A stretch of DNA of 64,000 bases from Paenalcaligenes niemegkensis (GCF_022230885.1 NZ_JAKGCT010000004.1:1798001-1862000), one strand, 5' to 3'. Numbered from the stretch's first letter, positions 20,004 through 29,712 are shown. Notes: a model not told the origin generated them from the letters alone. Numbers and translations: made by a program.

Positions 20004-20068
20004 CTGGGAATTCGATAGCAGAATTGTACCCGTTAAATTATTTTTCGCCAGCCATCAGGCCGAAAAAC

Positions 20069-20302
20069 TTAACGGGACGGGTTGTTGCGACGCGGATAGC
20101 CCTGCCCACGGATCCGCTCCCAGATACCGAGTTTTTCCTCTTCGGAAAAAAACACCCAGTTAGCTACCTCCATGGCCGTACGTCCGCAACCACGGCAGAT
20201 GTCATCGTAAAGGGTAGAACACACCGCCACACATGGCGAGTCGGTGGGACGTAAGCTGGAGCTCTCGTCAGCAGCGGAAGGGGAAGGATTATAGGTGGAC
20301 AT
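20069..20302 (-). CDS. DUF1289 domain-containing protein
   Basis: A 77-residue protein with SPCVAVCSTLYDDICRGCGRTAMEVANW, the four-cysteine DUF1289 pattern (CxxxC and CxGC), which suggests a small metal or Fe-S site. The first ~20 residues are low-complexity. It precedes the ahcY riboswitch on the same strand and lies downstream of metK. Function is unknown. Confidence 0.85.
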   Translation of the reverse strand: MSTYNPSPSAADESSSLRPTDSPCVAVCSTLYDDICRGCGRTAMEVANWVFFSEEEKLGIWERIRGQGYPRRNNPSR

Positions 20303-20373
20303 TCTTTTACTTTAGCATTGAGTGTCGGAAAACCGACCTAATGCCCTTAACATGAATCGGCATTTACTCAGTG

Positions 20374-20402
20374 CAATCAAGGCGCATCGAGCGCCCTGAT
20401 TG
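20374..20402 (-). terminator. Hairpin downstream of metK
   Basis: A 12-bp inverted repeat, CAATCAAGGCGC / GCGCCCTGATTG with one mismatch, around ATCGA. There is no T-tract, so it may be a transcript-stabilising hairpin rather than an intrinsic terminator. Confidence 0.4.
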
Positions 20403-20429
20403 AATGCCTGACAGATAGAAAACGAGCGT

Positions 20430-21599
20430 TTAGAGACCAGCCGCTGCGCGTAATGCTGCCGCTTTATCAGTGGCTTCCCAGGTGAATTCGGGTTCGCTAC
20501 GGCCAAAGTGCCCATAAGCAGCCGTTTTGCTGTAGATCGGACGCAATAGATTGAGCATGTTGATAATGCCCTTTGGACGCAAGTCAAAGTGTTCTCGCAC
20601 CAGCTTAGCGATGGCGTCATCAGCAATCACACCCGTACCTTCTGTGTAAATGGTGATGTTAATGGGTTCGGCAACCCCAATCGCGTAACTAAGCTGAACC
20701 TCGCACTGACGCGCCAGGCCTGCCGCGACTACATTTTTCGCTACATAACGTGCCGCATACGCTGCAGAGCGGTCTACCTTTGACGGGTCCTTGCCTGAAA
20801 ATGCTCCACCACCATGGCTGCATGCGCCGCCATAGGTATCCACAATAATCTTACGGCCTGTTAAACCGCAGTCTCCCTGGGGGCCACCAATCACAAACTT
20901 CCCCGTGGGATTAACCAGGAAACGGGTGTTGGGAGTGAGGAATTCATCGGGGAAGCAAGGGCGGATAATCTGCTCGATTACAGCTTCCTGGATATCGGCC
21001 TGTGACATTTCAGGGGCATGCTGCGTGGACAAGACCACAGTATCGACCTCAGCCGGCCTGCCTTCCAGATAGCGGAAAGTTACCTGAGCCTTGGCATCCG
21101 GACGCAGCCACGGCAAGCGTCCGTCTTTACGCAATTCGCTTTGGCGTTGCATTAAGCGATGTGCATACCAAATGGGTGCAGGCATGAGATCGGGCGTTTC
21201 GTCGCAGGCATAACCAAACATCAGCCCCTGATCACCCGCCCCCTGGTTAAGAATTTCTTCTGCGCTACGATCTACACCTTGCGCAATATCAGGCGACTGT
21301 TTATCGTAAGCCACCAGTACTGCACAACCCTTGTAGTCTATGCCGTAGTCGGAGTTGTCGTAACCAATACGCTGCAAGGTGTCGCGTGCGACTTGAATAT
21401 AATCAACGTTGGCAGTGGTCGTGATCTCGCCTGCCATCACAACCAGACCCGTGTTGCACAGCGTTTCCGCAGCGACACGAGCATTAGGGTCTTGAGTAAA
21501 AATGGCATCAAGCACGGCATCAGATATCTGATCCGCGACTTTATCGGGATGACCTTCGGATACGGACTCGGAAGTAAATAGAAAATCGTTGTTGGCCAC
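20430..21599 (-). CDS. metK: S-adenosylmethionine synthase
   Basis: Makes SAM from methionine and ATP. Residues from GTG 21599 read (M)[20 protein letters not shown], the normal N-terminus. The open frame runs on to 21779, but those codons encode unrelated sequence and AGGA sits suitably before the GTG. Landmarks are [35 protein letters not shown] and [23 protein letters not shown] with the catalytic lysines, giving 389 residues. The 180-bp leader contains a GCCACC/GGTGGC hairpin at 21722-21735 but no riboswitch I recognise. It is divergent from the LpxL-type gene. Confidence 0.96.
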   Translation of the reverse strand: MANNDFLFTSESVSEGHPDKVADQISDAVLDAIFTQDPNARVAAETLCNTGLVVMAGEITTTANVDYIQVARDTLQRIGYDNSDYGIDYKGCAVLVAYDKQSPDIAQGVDRSAEEILNQGAGDQGLMFGYACDETPDLMPAPIWYAHRLMQRQSELRKDGRLPWLRPDAKAQVTFRYLEGRPAEVDTVVLSTQHAPEMSQADIQEAVIEQIIRPCFPDEFLTPNTRFLVNPTGKFVIGGPQGDCGLTGRKIIVDTYGGACSHGGGAFSGKDPSKVDRSAAYAARYVAKNVVAAGLARQCEVQLSYAIGVAEPINITIYTEGTGVIADDAIAKLVREHFDLRPKGIINMLNLLRPIYSKTAAYGHFGRSEPEFTWEATDKAAALRAAAGL

Positions 21600-21845
21600 A
21601 GCGGTTGCGTCCTGTTGTGATGCTAAAAAGCATATAAGTAGGTGAACAAACTGCGTTGCACCACGGATACTAGAGCACAGAAGCAATGCGCATCGGGCGC
21701 GACGCTTTAGCGGGATTTTTAGCCACCAAGGTGGCGTATCGCTCCGCAAGTTGTCGGTTAACTCAGCGATAAAATGCATTTTAAGCGAAAATAACGCATC
21801 TTTGCATCTGTTTGAAATATTTATAAAGGTTAGTACCCCAGATTT

Positions 21846-22703
21846 ATGCTTTTGTTTTTGTTGCGTGCCCTGTCCTACCTGCCCTTAGGCTTCCTGCACG
21901 GATGCGGACGAATAGTGGGCAAAACCGTGTATTTGATTCCTGGACGCTACCGCAACCGCCTGCGAAAAAATGCTGCCCAGGCCGGCTACACCAGCACTAG
22001 TTTTGCTCGTAAAAGCGCAGGCGAAATTGGCGCAATGATTTTCGAAACGCCTAAAGTGTGGCTCAGAGCAGACGAATGTCTGGCCAAATGCATTAACCCT
22101 GATGCCTACATCGTTGAGGAAGCACTGGCTGAGAAACGCGGTATCTTGTACCTAACACCTCACCTGGGCTGTTTTGAAATTACCGCCCGGCGATTAGTTC
22201 AGTATGGCCCTATCACTGTTATGTTCAGAGAGCCCCGTCAAAGTTTCCTGGAACCCGCAATGCGCGCATCACGTGACACGCCCGGGCTGCATTCGGTGCC
22301 TGCCAATCTAAAAGGCATACGCGAGTTCGTGCGTGCCTTACGGCGTGGCGAGGCCATAGGAATGTTACCGGATCAGGTGCCCAGTAGCGGCGACGGCGTA
22401 TGGCAGCCATTTTTCGGCAAACCCGCGTACACCATGACCCTTGCAGCCAAGCTTGCTCTACAAACCAAGGTGCCGGTGGTGCTGACCGCCGGTGAGCGTC
22501 TTCCCCGCGGCCAAGGCTGGAAAATCCATTATGTACGGCTTCAAGAACCTCTTCCCGAGTCGATTGATGCCATGGTTGCGGTCATTAACGACGGCATGGA
22601 AAGCCTGATTACGCGCTTTCCCGAACAGTACCTCTGGAGCTATAACCGCTACAAGATTCCGCCCGAAGCCCCTGCCATACCCGATCACCTAACCCCCCAT
22701 TAA
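21846..22703 (+). CDS. Lipid A biosynthesis lauroyl/myristoyl acyltransferase (LpxL/HtrB family)
   Basis: A 285-residue membrane-associated enzyme that adds a secondary acyl chain to the lipid A precursor. An N-terminal hydrophobic segment ([18 protein letters not shown]) anchors it. The H(X4)E catalytic motif is HLGCFE at ~residue 105, followed by [10 protein letters not shown] and [23 protein letters not shown], the usual acceptor-site blocks. LpxL and LpxM subtypes cannot be told apart here. It is divergent from metK; the dapF gene I would expect next is absent. Confidence 0.92.
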   Translation: MLLFLLRALSYLPLGFLHGCGRIVGKTVYLIPGRYRNRLRKNAAQAGYTSTSFARKSAGEIGAMIFETPKVWLRADECLAKCINPDAYIVEEALAEKRGILYLTPHLGCFEITARRLVQYGPITVMFREPRQSFLEPAMRASRDTPGLHSVPANLKGIREFVRALRRGEAIGMLPDQVPSSGDGVWQPFFGKPAYTMTLAAKLALQTKVPVVLTAGERLPRGQGWKIHYVRLQEPLPESIDAMVAVINDGMESLITRFPEQYLWSYNRYKIPPEAPAIPDHLTPH

Positions 22704-22767
22704 CCTTTTTCAAACGCTAACGAGCCATAACAGCAACATTGGCCTGATTGCCGCCGAGGACTTCCCA

Positions 22768-23429
22768 ATGACATCGTCCAGTTTCAATGCCTATGACATT
22801 GCTCAATTTCTAGCTGAAAACCCTGACTTCTTTCAGCAGCACTCCGCGATATTCTCCGAACTCCGTGTCCCTCATCCACACGAAAAAAGGCCATCTCCCT
22901 GGGCGAGCGCCAAATTCTTAACTTGCGTGCTCGCAACAAAGAATTAGAACGGCAGCTGCAACGCCTGATTAGCCACGCGAAGAACAACCAGCAAATCGGC
23001 GAGCAACTACATCAGTGGTCATGCAGAATGCTGGCTGAACCCAGTGCTGATCAGCTTTCAGGACACATCATCCGCTCACTGACCGAAGTCTTCGATTTAG
23101 ACAGTATCGCTATCCGTACATGGGGTGTGCTTGAATCCGAGCACGATGACGTAAACGATGAAAGCACCGGCTTTATCAGCGGGCTGAACCAGCCTTATTG
23201 TGGTCCTGCTTCCTCACAGCCTGTACTTGGCTGGCTAAGCGAACCGGTGGGCTCTGTGGCAATTGTTCCTCTGACAGTGCTGTCTGATTGCGCCGGTGCC
23301 ATAGTCATGGGCTCACACCAAAGCGACAGATTTACTGAAGATATGGAAATTGACTTTTTAGTCATGATCGGAGAGCTCTGCGCTTCGGCACTGAGTCGAG
23401 TTCCACTAAGCCCCGAACTCGAGGCCTGA
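22768..23429 (+). CDS. DUF484 family protein (frame broken at 22883-22888)
   Basis: A cytoplasmic GAF-like protein commonly encoded just before xerC; function is unclear. The ATG at 22768 follows GAGGA and gives YDIAQFLAENPDFFQQH, the typical N-terminus. The A6 run then breaks the frame; a seventh A restores HPHEKKAISLGERQILNLRARNKELERQL. The C-terminal part keeps SVAIVPL and GAIVMGSHQSDRF. The joined length is 220 residues. The xerC start follows within two bases, so the two genes are co-translated. Confidence 0.88.
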
Positions 23430-23430
23430 T

Positions 23431-24389
23431 ATGGCAGGCGTCCAGCGTGTAATTGATGAATGGCTGACTTACCTCACACACGAGCGACGGTTGTCACCGC
23501 ACAGCCTGGCAGCCTACGCTCGTGACTTAAAACCCATTCGGGCATTGTCTATAAATGCTATTGCCTCTATAGACAGCCATCTGCTGCGTCAGACACTTGC
23601 CACACTGCATAAAAATGGCGCCCATCCACGCAGCCTGCAACGCATACTCTCTGCATGGCGTAATTTCTTTAACTGGTGGTGCGCACTGGACGACCAGCGC
23701 CTCAATCCATGTACAGGCTTAAAGGCCCCTAAAAGCCCACGCCCCTTGCCCAGTTCGTTATCAGTCGACCAAGCCCAGCAACTATTGGACCACCAGCCAT
23801 CAGACAGCCTGGATACCTGCAGCGCTGAGCAGCTCCGTGATCAGGCCATGTTTGAGCTTTTTTACTCTAGCGGCTTGCGGCTATCTGAATTAGTAGGCTT
23901 AGACGTACGCTACACAGAACAAAGCGGGTATCGCTCTCATGGCTGGCTACAGCTTGATGATGCCGAAGCCTTCGTCTTGGGAAAGGGGCAGAAACGCAGG
24001 CAGGTGCCTATAGGCTCGAAAGCCATTGATGCCTTAGCTTTGTGGATACCTGCTCGCGCTCAGCTATTGAGGGCTACCACGGACGACCCTGCCAACCACG
24101 CTGCTCTTTTTCTGGGTACCCGTGGTAAACGGATCAACCCTCGAGTTGTACAACAACGCTTGCAGCAACGAGCCATTGAAGCCGGACTCGCCCAGGGTGT
24201 CAGCCCGCATGCACTGCGTCACAGTGTGGCCAGTCATCTGCTTCAATCGGCGCAAGATTTGCGGGCGGTTCAAGAACTACTGGGACACAGCAACATCAGT
24301 ACAACACAAATTTACACCCGGCTCGACTTTCAACACCTGGCCCAGGTGTATGATCAGGCTCACCCCGGGCCAGGCGCAAAAGCAAATAA
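23431..24389 (+). CDS. xerC: Tyrosine recombinase XerC (3' end frame broken at 24363-24366)
   Basis: Resolves chromosome dimers at dif with XerD. The N-terminal SAM-like domain has LTHERRLSPHSLAAYARDL. The catalytic residues are visible: Arg in FYSSGLRLSELVGL, Lys in VLGKGQKRRQVPIG, HALRH (His, Arg), the second His in LLGHSNISTTQIYTRLDF and the nucleophilic Tyr there. After YDQAHP the frame shifts; a fifth C gives RARRKSK and a stop at 24389, the normal end (319 residues). Without this correction the frame runs on to 24459 and overlaps znuA. It is the housekeeping XerC, not a mobile integrase. Confidence 0.93.
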
Positions 24390-24401
24390 TTGGCATAGCG
24401 G

Positions 24402-25424
24402 CTACGGCGCCAGAGCCTCTAATAATTTGCTGCTATTCCAGCGAATCATTCCTAGATAACTGTCGGCATCATGTAGCGCTTTGGCCAAGGCATCCGAATA
24501 TAAAACACCGCCGACCTTCGCCCCCGTTTCTCTGGCCACTTGTTCTACCAACTTGGGGCTAACGACATTCTCTACAAAAATTGCCGAGATACCTTCAGTT
24601 CGAGCGCGGCTAATCACGCTGGCAATATCCTTGGCTGAGGGTTCAGCCTGATTCGATACGCCCAGCAAGCTAATAAATTCAACGCCGTAATCGGCTGCCA
24701 GATAGGCAAAGGCATCGTGTGATGAAATGACTTTGCGATGCTCGGCAGGCAAGGCTTGAAAAGCGGCCTTCAGCTGTGTATCCAAGGCCTGCATCTCTTG
24801 AATATAAGCTTCCGCGTTTGCACGAAACAATGCTTCAGAACGAGGCTGGGCTTCGATCAGGCCGTCTCTAATATTTTCCACGTACACTATCGCACGGCTC
24901 AAACTTTGCCATGCGTGCGGATCATAATCGCCGTGCTGATGCTGCCCTTGCTCATGATCATGACTATGATCATGACTATGATCGTGATCGTGATCGTGCT
25001 TATTCTCTTGCTGACCATGACTGTCAGCCTGATACCTGATGGCGCTGATCCCTGTGGACGCCACCACTTGCTTGCCATCGTAACCTGCTGACTGCATGAG
25101 CCGTGGAACCCATGCCTCGAAGTCCAGGCCATTGACGATCAATAGTTTAGCCTGGCCCACCGCCTTGGCATCGCTGGGACGAGGCTCGAATGTATGGGCA
25201 TCGCTTTCCGGACCCACGATTACACTCACGTTCACCGCATCACCGCCCACCTGTTTGACCATGTCCCCTAGAATAGTGAAGCTAGCGACCACCTCAAGTG
25301 GCGACTGCTCATTAGCCGAGGCAAGAGGACTTAACATTGCACCCACTAAAGCAATAGCAGCGATCATGAGCCGGCAAGGCCCATGCACAACCACTGCCGC
25401 ATTTTTTTTAAACAACGTCTTCAT
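24402..25424 (-). CDS. znuA: Zinc ABC transporter substrate-binding protein
   Basis: Periplasmic zinc-binding component of ZnuABC. Residues 1-37 form a signal peptide ending at ASA. Metal ligand regions are VGPESDAHTFEPRPSDA, DPHAWQSL, SSHDAFAYLA and the C-terminal YSDAL region. Between residues ~135 and ~160 lies a His/Asp-rich loop of HD repeats, characteristic of zinc rather than manganese members and thought to sense or collect Zn(II). The DNA encoding it (24954-24998) is a near-perfect short tandem repeat. First ORF of the set downstream; order is znuC-znuB-znuA. Confidence 0.93.
   Translation of the reverse strand: MKTLFKKNAAVVVHGPCRLMIAAIALVGAMLSPLASANEQSPLEVVASFTILGDMVKQVGGDAVNVSVIVGPESDAHTFEPRPSDAKAVGQAKLLIVNGLDFEAWVPRLMQSAGYDGKQVVASTGISAIRYQADSHGQQENKHDHDHDHSHDHSHDHEQGQHQHGDYDPHAWQSLSRAIVYVENIRDGLIEAQPRSEALFRANAEAYIQEMQALDTQLKAAFQALPAEHRKVISSHDAFAYLAADYGVEFISLLGVSNQAEPSAKDIASVISRARTEGISAIFVENVVSPKLVEQVARETGAKVGGVLYSDALAKALHDADSYLGMIRWNSSKLLEALAP
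24954..24998. repeat. Short tandem repeat coding the ZnuA His-rich loop
   Basis: Alternating CATGA, CTATGATCATGA and GATCGT units encode His-Asp and His-Ser dipeptides on the minus strand. The repetition makes loop length prone to slippage. Confidence 0.6.
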
Positions 25425-25428
25425 GGGC

Positions 25429-26322
25429 TTACTCCGGGAAATGCGATAAACGCTGGCGACGGGCCCGCGCTTGCCATGCGCTATGAATCAGGCCCCCGTG
25501 GGGTCCGACACAAATCGAAAAGAAATACACGGCTCCGGCTGCCAGAATAATGGCAGGCGAGGCAGGTACATTACTGTGATAAGACGCCAGAAGGCCGGCA
25601 TAAGATGTAAGCATGCCAAGCAAGGCCGATAACGTCATTTGGGAGCCCGATGAATGCACCCAAAAGCGCGCTGCCGTGGCTGGCAGCATCATAATACCCA
25701 CAACCATCAAAGTACCCAGAACCTGAAAGCCAGCCACCAGCGTCATGACCAATAACACCAAAAACACCATATGCACCCACGACCCCGCTCTACCTTCGCT
25801 GCGCAGAAAAATTGGGTCCAGGCACTCTAAAACAAGCGGGCGATAAATAATGGCGAGCACCACCAAGGCGATACTCGCTGTGCCGGTGACCAATATAAGC
25901 GAAGCGTCATCCAGGCCAAGTACGGTGCCGAAGAGCACATGTATCAGATCCATATTTGAGCCTCGCAGCGACACAAGCAGCACCCCAAGCCCTAGTGACA
26001 CCAGATAGAATGCGGCAAAGCTTGCATCCTCGCGCAAAGGGGTCAGACGGGCAACCAAACCTGCCAGCAATGCCACAACCAGCCCTGTAATCATGCCCCC
26101 AATGGCCATCGCCCCCAGCGACAGACCCGCCGTCAGAAACCCTACCGCCACACCGGGCAAAATGGCGTGAGCCATTGCATCGCCCATCAGACTCATGCGT
26201 CGCAATACCAGAAACACGCCCAATGGGCCGGCTGCGGCAGAGAGCGCAAAAGAACCCGCCAACGCTCGGCGCATGAATCCATAATCAATAAAAGGGGCGA
26301 AAAGAAAATCGTACAACCACAT
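25429..26322 (-). CDS. znuB: Zinc ABC transporter permease
   Basis: Inner-membrane channel of the zinc importer, with about eight hydrophobic helices and the family phrases FMRRALAGSFALSAAAGPLGVFLVLRRMSLMGDAMAHAILPGVA and LMVVGIMMLPATAARFW. ATG 26322 overlaps the znuC stop by one base (TGATG); a GTG at 26343 in the same frame would sit inside znuC, so it is not chosen. The stop is four bases before the znuA start, showing a tight operon. Confidence 0.93.
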   Translation of the reverse strand: MWLYDFLFAPFIDYGFMRRALAGSFALSAAAGPLGVFLVLRRMSLMGDAMAHAILPGVAVGFLTAGLSLGAMAIGGMITGLVVALLAGLVARLTPLREDASFAAFYLVSLGLGVLLVSLRGSNMDLIHVLFGTVLGLDDASLILVTGTASIALVVLAIIYRPLVLECLDPIFLRSEGRAGSWVHMVFLVLLVMTLVAGFQVLGTLMVVGIMMLPATAARFWVHSSGSQMTLSALLGMLTSYAGLLASYHSNVPASPAIILAAGAVYFFSICVGPHGGLIHSAWQARARRQRLSHFPE

Positions 26323-27055
26323 CAGAGATAGTCTCCGGCACACAAATGGCGGGCCAAATGCAGGTTTTCAGCACTCAGGGCCGTCGGCGTGTCGCACCAT
26401 GCAACCGCCTGCCCCGCCAATAGCAGGGTTTGGGGAAAAAACTTGTGCACCATTTCGAGATCATGCAGGACGGCAATTACCGTGCGCCCCTGCTGGTTCC
26501 ATTGGATCAACAATTTCATCAGATCATCAGTGGTGGCTTTATCAACGGCAGCAAACGGCTCATCAAGCAAAATAACGGGAGAATCTCTTAGGATAAGACG
26601 GGCAAACAAAGCTCTCTGTAATTGCCCTCCCGATAAGGTACCGATGGGCCTTGCAGCAAAATCACTTAAACCTACTTGTGCCAGGGCTTGCTCCACTCGA
26701 TTTTTTCACTATTGGAAAAACCTCGCCAGACACCGACTCGGCGCCATGCGCCCATCGCTACCAGGTCATAGGTAGTAATGGGAAAGCTGCGGTCCAATTC
26801 GCCAAGCTGCGGAAGAAATGCAATGTCGTTGAGCCCTTTGCCAGCAAGTCGAATCTGGCCTCGTAATGGACTTAACTGGCCGGTGATCCCCTTAAGCAAC
26901 GTCGATTTGCCTGCGCCATTAGGCCCAACGATGGCATAGAGGCCTGCCCTACAGAACTCGCCCGATACATCACGAACGGCCACCTTGTCACGCCAGCCTA
27001 ATGAGAGCTGATCCAACTGTATGACTGCAGCGCCCATGTGGCTATTTATATCCAT
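26322..27055 (-). CDS. znuC: Zinc ABC transporter ATP-binding protein (frame broken at 26701-26706)
   Basis: ATPase of the zinc importer. Walker A is GPNGAGKSTLL, the signature LSGGQLQRALFAR, Walker B VILLDEPFAAVD, and the switch histidine lies in VLHDLEMV. The frame breaks between the Q-loop region and the signature; a seventh base in the A/T6 run restores SEKNRVEQALAQVGL. The joined length is ~244 residues. The start is uncertain: ATG 27055 or 27037 both give plausible N-termini and neither has a good ribosome site. A Zur box lies ~190 bp upstream. Confidence 0.9.
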
Positions 27056-27247
27056 CCTAAAGCCCACGCGCTCAGGCACCAAAGAAACGCAACAGCCACC
27101 AATACTCGGCTAACCCTCGCCGGGGCGGATGCCAATAAAGCCGTCCCCCTGTAGGGCCTGCGTAACGAAGATTGGGGTGACGGGCGTGAACTTGTGCTTT
27201 TATGCATGACTTACTGTTAAGATCAAATGATTAATTGACTATCGACC

Positions 27248-27265
27248 GTTATGTTATAACATAAC
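27248..27265. promoter_or_regulatory. Zur operator
   Basis: An 18-bp perfect palindrome, GTTATGTTATAACATAAC, matches the GTTAT...ATAAC core of Zur boxes. It lies 25 bp before zur and on the divergent side of znuCBA, so one site could repress both transcription units when zinc is sufficient. Confidence 0.85.
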
Positions 27266-27289
27266 CGCTCATTCTGTCTTGCCACAACT

Positions 27290-27790
27290 ATGCCTGTACA
27301 TGTACTGACTCCTCAAGCTATCGAAGCGCAGCTTCACACCGCAGAGCAGCTATGCAAAAAGCGCGGTAAGCGACTAACGCCTATACGGCGCGAGGTACTT
27401 GAGTTATTGCTCCGGCAGCAACGCAGTCTGAAAGCATACGAGTTGCTGGAACTATTCAGACAGGATCAGCCGGGCGCAGCTCCGCCTACGGTATATCGTG
27501 CCCTGGAGTTCCTGACGGATGAAGGCCTTATCCACCGGCTAGACGCCGTCAATGCCTGGACGGCCTGTGCTGACGCTGCCGGCCATCCACATGATTTACT
27601 CATTGTGTGTACGAATTGCGGCGCCGTGGCCGAGCTAAGTGCTCCTAGCCTCAGTGCGCAGCTAGCCGCATGCGTAGAGCAGGCCGGATTCACGCTGTCA
27701 GGCCTGGAAACTGAGTTACAAGCCTTATGCAAAAAATGTATATCGGAGGGCGTGCGAGCCAAATCGTGCCCACAGAACCATAGCGTCTAA
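27290..27790 (+). CDS. zur: Zinc uptake regulator, Fur family
   Basis: A 166-residue zinc-responsive repressor. The winged-helix part has RLTPIRREVLELLL and PPTVYRALEFLTDEGLIHRL. The dimerisation domain has the metal ligands in GHPHDLLIVCTNCG and the CKKC pair near the C-terminus, giving the structural zinc site. The context (divergent znuCBA, palindromic operator) separates it from Fur or PerR. A COG0523 GTPase and dksA follow on the same strand. Confidence 0.94.
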   Translation: MPVHVLTPQAIEAQLHTAEQLCKKRGKRLTPIRREVLELLLRQQRSLKAYELLELFRQDQPGAAPPTVYRALEFLTDEGLIHRLDAVNAWTACADAAGHPHDLLIVCTNCGAVAELSAPSLSAQLAACVEQAGFTLSGLETELQALCKKCISEGVRAKSCPQNHSV

Positions 27791-27985
27791 GGGCCAAACC
27801 GTATATATTTCTTTTTTTCTACCGCTACAGTAGCGAACAGCCATCTTTGCGCATTTGCCCGCAGCCCAAGGCTGTGATGTAATCGCACGTTGATTTTACG
27901 CAGTCAAGTTAAATGAATATTTATGCAGATTGCAACTTGAGTACAAGTACTACGAGGCCACTATGAAAGCCGCTGCCAAAAAAAC

Positions 27986-29041
27986 ATGATGCCTGTCACT
28001 ATCCTGACAGGTTTTCTTGGCGCAGGAAAAACCACCCTGCTAAAACGAATCCTCTCCGAGTTTCACGGTCGACGCATCGCCGTTATTGAAAATGAGTTTG
28101 GTCCAGAAAACATTGATAACGAGCTATTGATCCAGGACAGCGACGAGGAAATTATCGAGCTTAGCAACGGATGCGTATGTTGTACTGTGCGCGGCGACCT
28201 GATGCGCACCCTGAACGATCTGCGTATTCGACGGGAAGCTGGTGAGCTTAGCTTCGAACGTGTCATCATTGAAACAACGGGCATGGCCAACCCCGGGCCG
28301 GTCTGCCAGACCTTTTTCATGGACGATGAGATCGCTGAGTATTATCGTCTGGATGCCGTGATCACCGTAGTTGATGCAAAGCACGGCATGGTGACCCTGG
28401 ATAAGCAGGAAGAATCGCAAAAGCAAATTGGTTTTGCCGATAAAATCCTGATTTCCAAGAAAGATTTGGTAAATGAAGCCGATTATGAAGCTTTACGCGC
28501 TCGTATCATGCGTATTAATCCTCGTGTAACAATAACTCCGGTACACTTCGGCGAAACCGATATTAACGAGCTACTGGATATCAGCGGTTTTAATCTGAAC
28601 GCTATTCTGGATATCGATCCCGAGTTCCTGAATGAGGAACCCGAACATGAGCATGACGACAAACATACTCATGACCATGAGCACGATGAGACGTGCGGAT
28701 CTGGGTGCACGCACCACGATCACCATCATCACGCTGCTCATAGCGACGAAATAGGGGCGTTTGTATTTCGCGCTAAACGGCCGTTCGATCCTGAGCGTCT
28801 GGAAGATTTTCTGGGTGGCGTCACTCAGGTTTTCGGGCCTGACCTGCTGCGCTACAAAGGAATTCTTTACCTTAAAGGCGTTAATCGCCGCATGCTCTTT
28901 CAGGGCGTGCACATGATGATGGGGGCTGAGCCCGGGAAACCGTGGCTAGCCAATGAAAAGCCTGAGACAAAAATGGTATTTATAGGCCGCAAACTACCTC
29001 AGGAGGTTTTTACGCAGGGGCTTGAGCACTGCTTAGTTTAG
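27986..29041 (+). CDS. COG0523 (CobW/YjiA/ZigA) GTPase, zinc-chaperone type
   Basis: G3E-family P-loop GTPase. The N-terminus has TGFLGAGKTTLLKRIL (Walker A), IENEFGPENIDNELL and the metal-binding CXCC motif in NGCVCCTVRGDL, then ETTGMANPGPV (Walker B region) and SKKDLVNE (guanine specificity). Residues ~215-250 are a His/Asp-rich segment ending in a run of histidines, before the CobW C-terminal domain. Its neighbours (zur, znu) favour zinc delivery. The start may be ATG 27963, which reads MKAAAKK and joins in frame if the A7 run at 27978-27984 has lost a base; ATG 27986 or 27989 is otherwise the first. Confidence 0.9.
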   Translation: MMPVTILTGFLGAGKTTLLKRILSEFHGRRIAVIENEFGPENIDNELLIQDSDEEIIELSNGCVCCTVRGDLMRTLNDLRIRREAGELSFERVIIETTGMANPGPVCQTFFMDDEIAEYYRLDAVITVVDAKHGMVTLDKQEESQKQIGFADKILISKKDLVNEADYEALRARIMRINPRVTITPVHFGETDINELLDISGFNLNAILDIDPEFLNEEPEHEHDDKHTHDHEHDETCGSGCTHHDHHHHAAHSDEIGAFVFRAKRPFDPERLEDFLGGVTQVFGPDLLRYKGILYLKGVNRRMLFQGVHMMMGAEPGKPWLANEKPETKMVFIGRKLPQEVFTQGLEHCLV

Positions 29042-29097
29042 CTCTACTAAACCGAGTTCACGCTCAGGTTCCACTACGATAAAAAAAGGGAAACATC

Positions 29098-29541
29098 ATG
29101 GCAAGCAAATCGAGTGTCAACAATAACCCGGCTCAAATCCTAACGGTTGAAGAGCTGTTGGCCATGCCAGAGAGCAGCTACATGAATGCCGCTCAATTGG
29201 CATTCTTTAAAAATCGTCTCCGCGAGCTAGAGCAAGAGATTCTTGCCAATGCCGGTGCTACCACCGAAAATCTGCGCGAAACACAATTTGTTCCTGATCC
29301 TGCCGACCGCGCCACAATTGAAGAAGAGCACGCACTTGAACTCCGCACTCGCGATCGCGAGCGCAAGCTACTGAAGAAAGTGCAGCAGTCAATCGGTTTA
29401 ATCGACTCAGGTGAATACGGCTGGTGCGAAGAAACTGGCGAGGCTATTGGTCTAAAGCGCCTGTTGGCGCGCCCGACAGCGAATTTATCACTAGAGGCAC
29501 AAGAGCGCCGCGAGAAGCGCCAAAAAATGTATGGCGATTAA
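29098..29541 (+). CDS. dksA: RNA polymerase-binding transcription factor DksA, one-cysteine form
   Basis: Binds the RNA polymerase secondary channel and, with ppGpp, adjusts rRNA and amino-acid promoters. The 147-residue length and LTVEELLAMPESSYMNAAQLAFFKNRL fit. The coiled-coil tip keeps DPADRATIEEEHALELRTRDRERK with the DxxDxA acidic tip. The zinc-finger region reads YGWCEETGEAIGLKRLLARPTANLSLEAQERRE, so only one of the four zinc cysteines remains. The fold should therefore be zinc-independent, as in cysteine-poor DksA forms. Its place after the COG0523 GTPase is consistent with zinc-limitation biology but is also the common layout before hslVU. Confidence 0.93.
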   Translation: MASKSSVNNNPAQILTVEELLAMPESSYMNAAQLAFFKNRLRELEQEILANAGATTENLRETQFVPDPADRATIEEEHALELRTRDRERKLLKKVQQSIGLIDSGEYGWCEETGEAIGLKRLLARPTANLSLEAQERREKRQKMYGD

Positions 29542-29619
29542 GCCGCTCTTGCCAGAACGTAGATGTTTTGCCAGTAATCAGTAAACGGCAATAACATACA
29601 CTGCATGCCATTTTCAAAA

Positions 29620-29651
29620 GCCGCAATACTGCTTCAGTATTGCGGCTTTTT
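29620..29651 (+). terminator. Terminator after dksA
   Basis: A perfect 11-bp stem GCCGCAATACT / AGTATTGCGGC with a GCTTC loop, followed by TTTTT. Confidence 0.92.
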
Positions 29652-29683
29652 CATGTTTTATTTAACCGCCTTACATAATCAGC

Positions 29684-29712
29684 CTTGAAGTTTTGACTAT
29701 CGAACCCCATGT
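29684..29712 (+). promoter_or_regulatory. Sigma-32 (RpoH) heat-shock promoter of hslVU
   Basis: CTTGAA at 29684-29689 and CCCCATGT at 29705-29712, spaced by 15 bases, match the sigma-32 consensus exactly. The promoter lies 25 bp before hslV. Confidence 0.85.

Noticed and set aside
21600-21845. SAM riboswitch in the metK leader
   Set aside because: Only a simple GCCACC/GGTGGC hairpin is visible; none of the conserved SAM-riboswitch cores I know is present.
23431-24389. Integrase marking a mobile element
   Set aside because: It is the housekeeping XerC next to DUF484, with no attachment-site repeats or cargo genes.
24363-24459. Extended XerC tail overlapping the end of znuA
   Set aside because: The tail residues are unlike XerC; restoring one C gives the usual RARRKSK end and a stop at 24389, removing the overlap.
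24954-24998. Short repeats as a CRISPR array
   Set aside because: The units are 6-12 bases, contiguous, in frame, and encode the His-rich loop of ZnuA.
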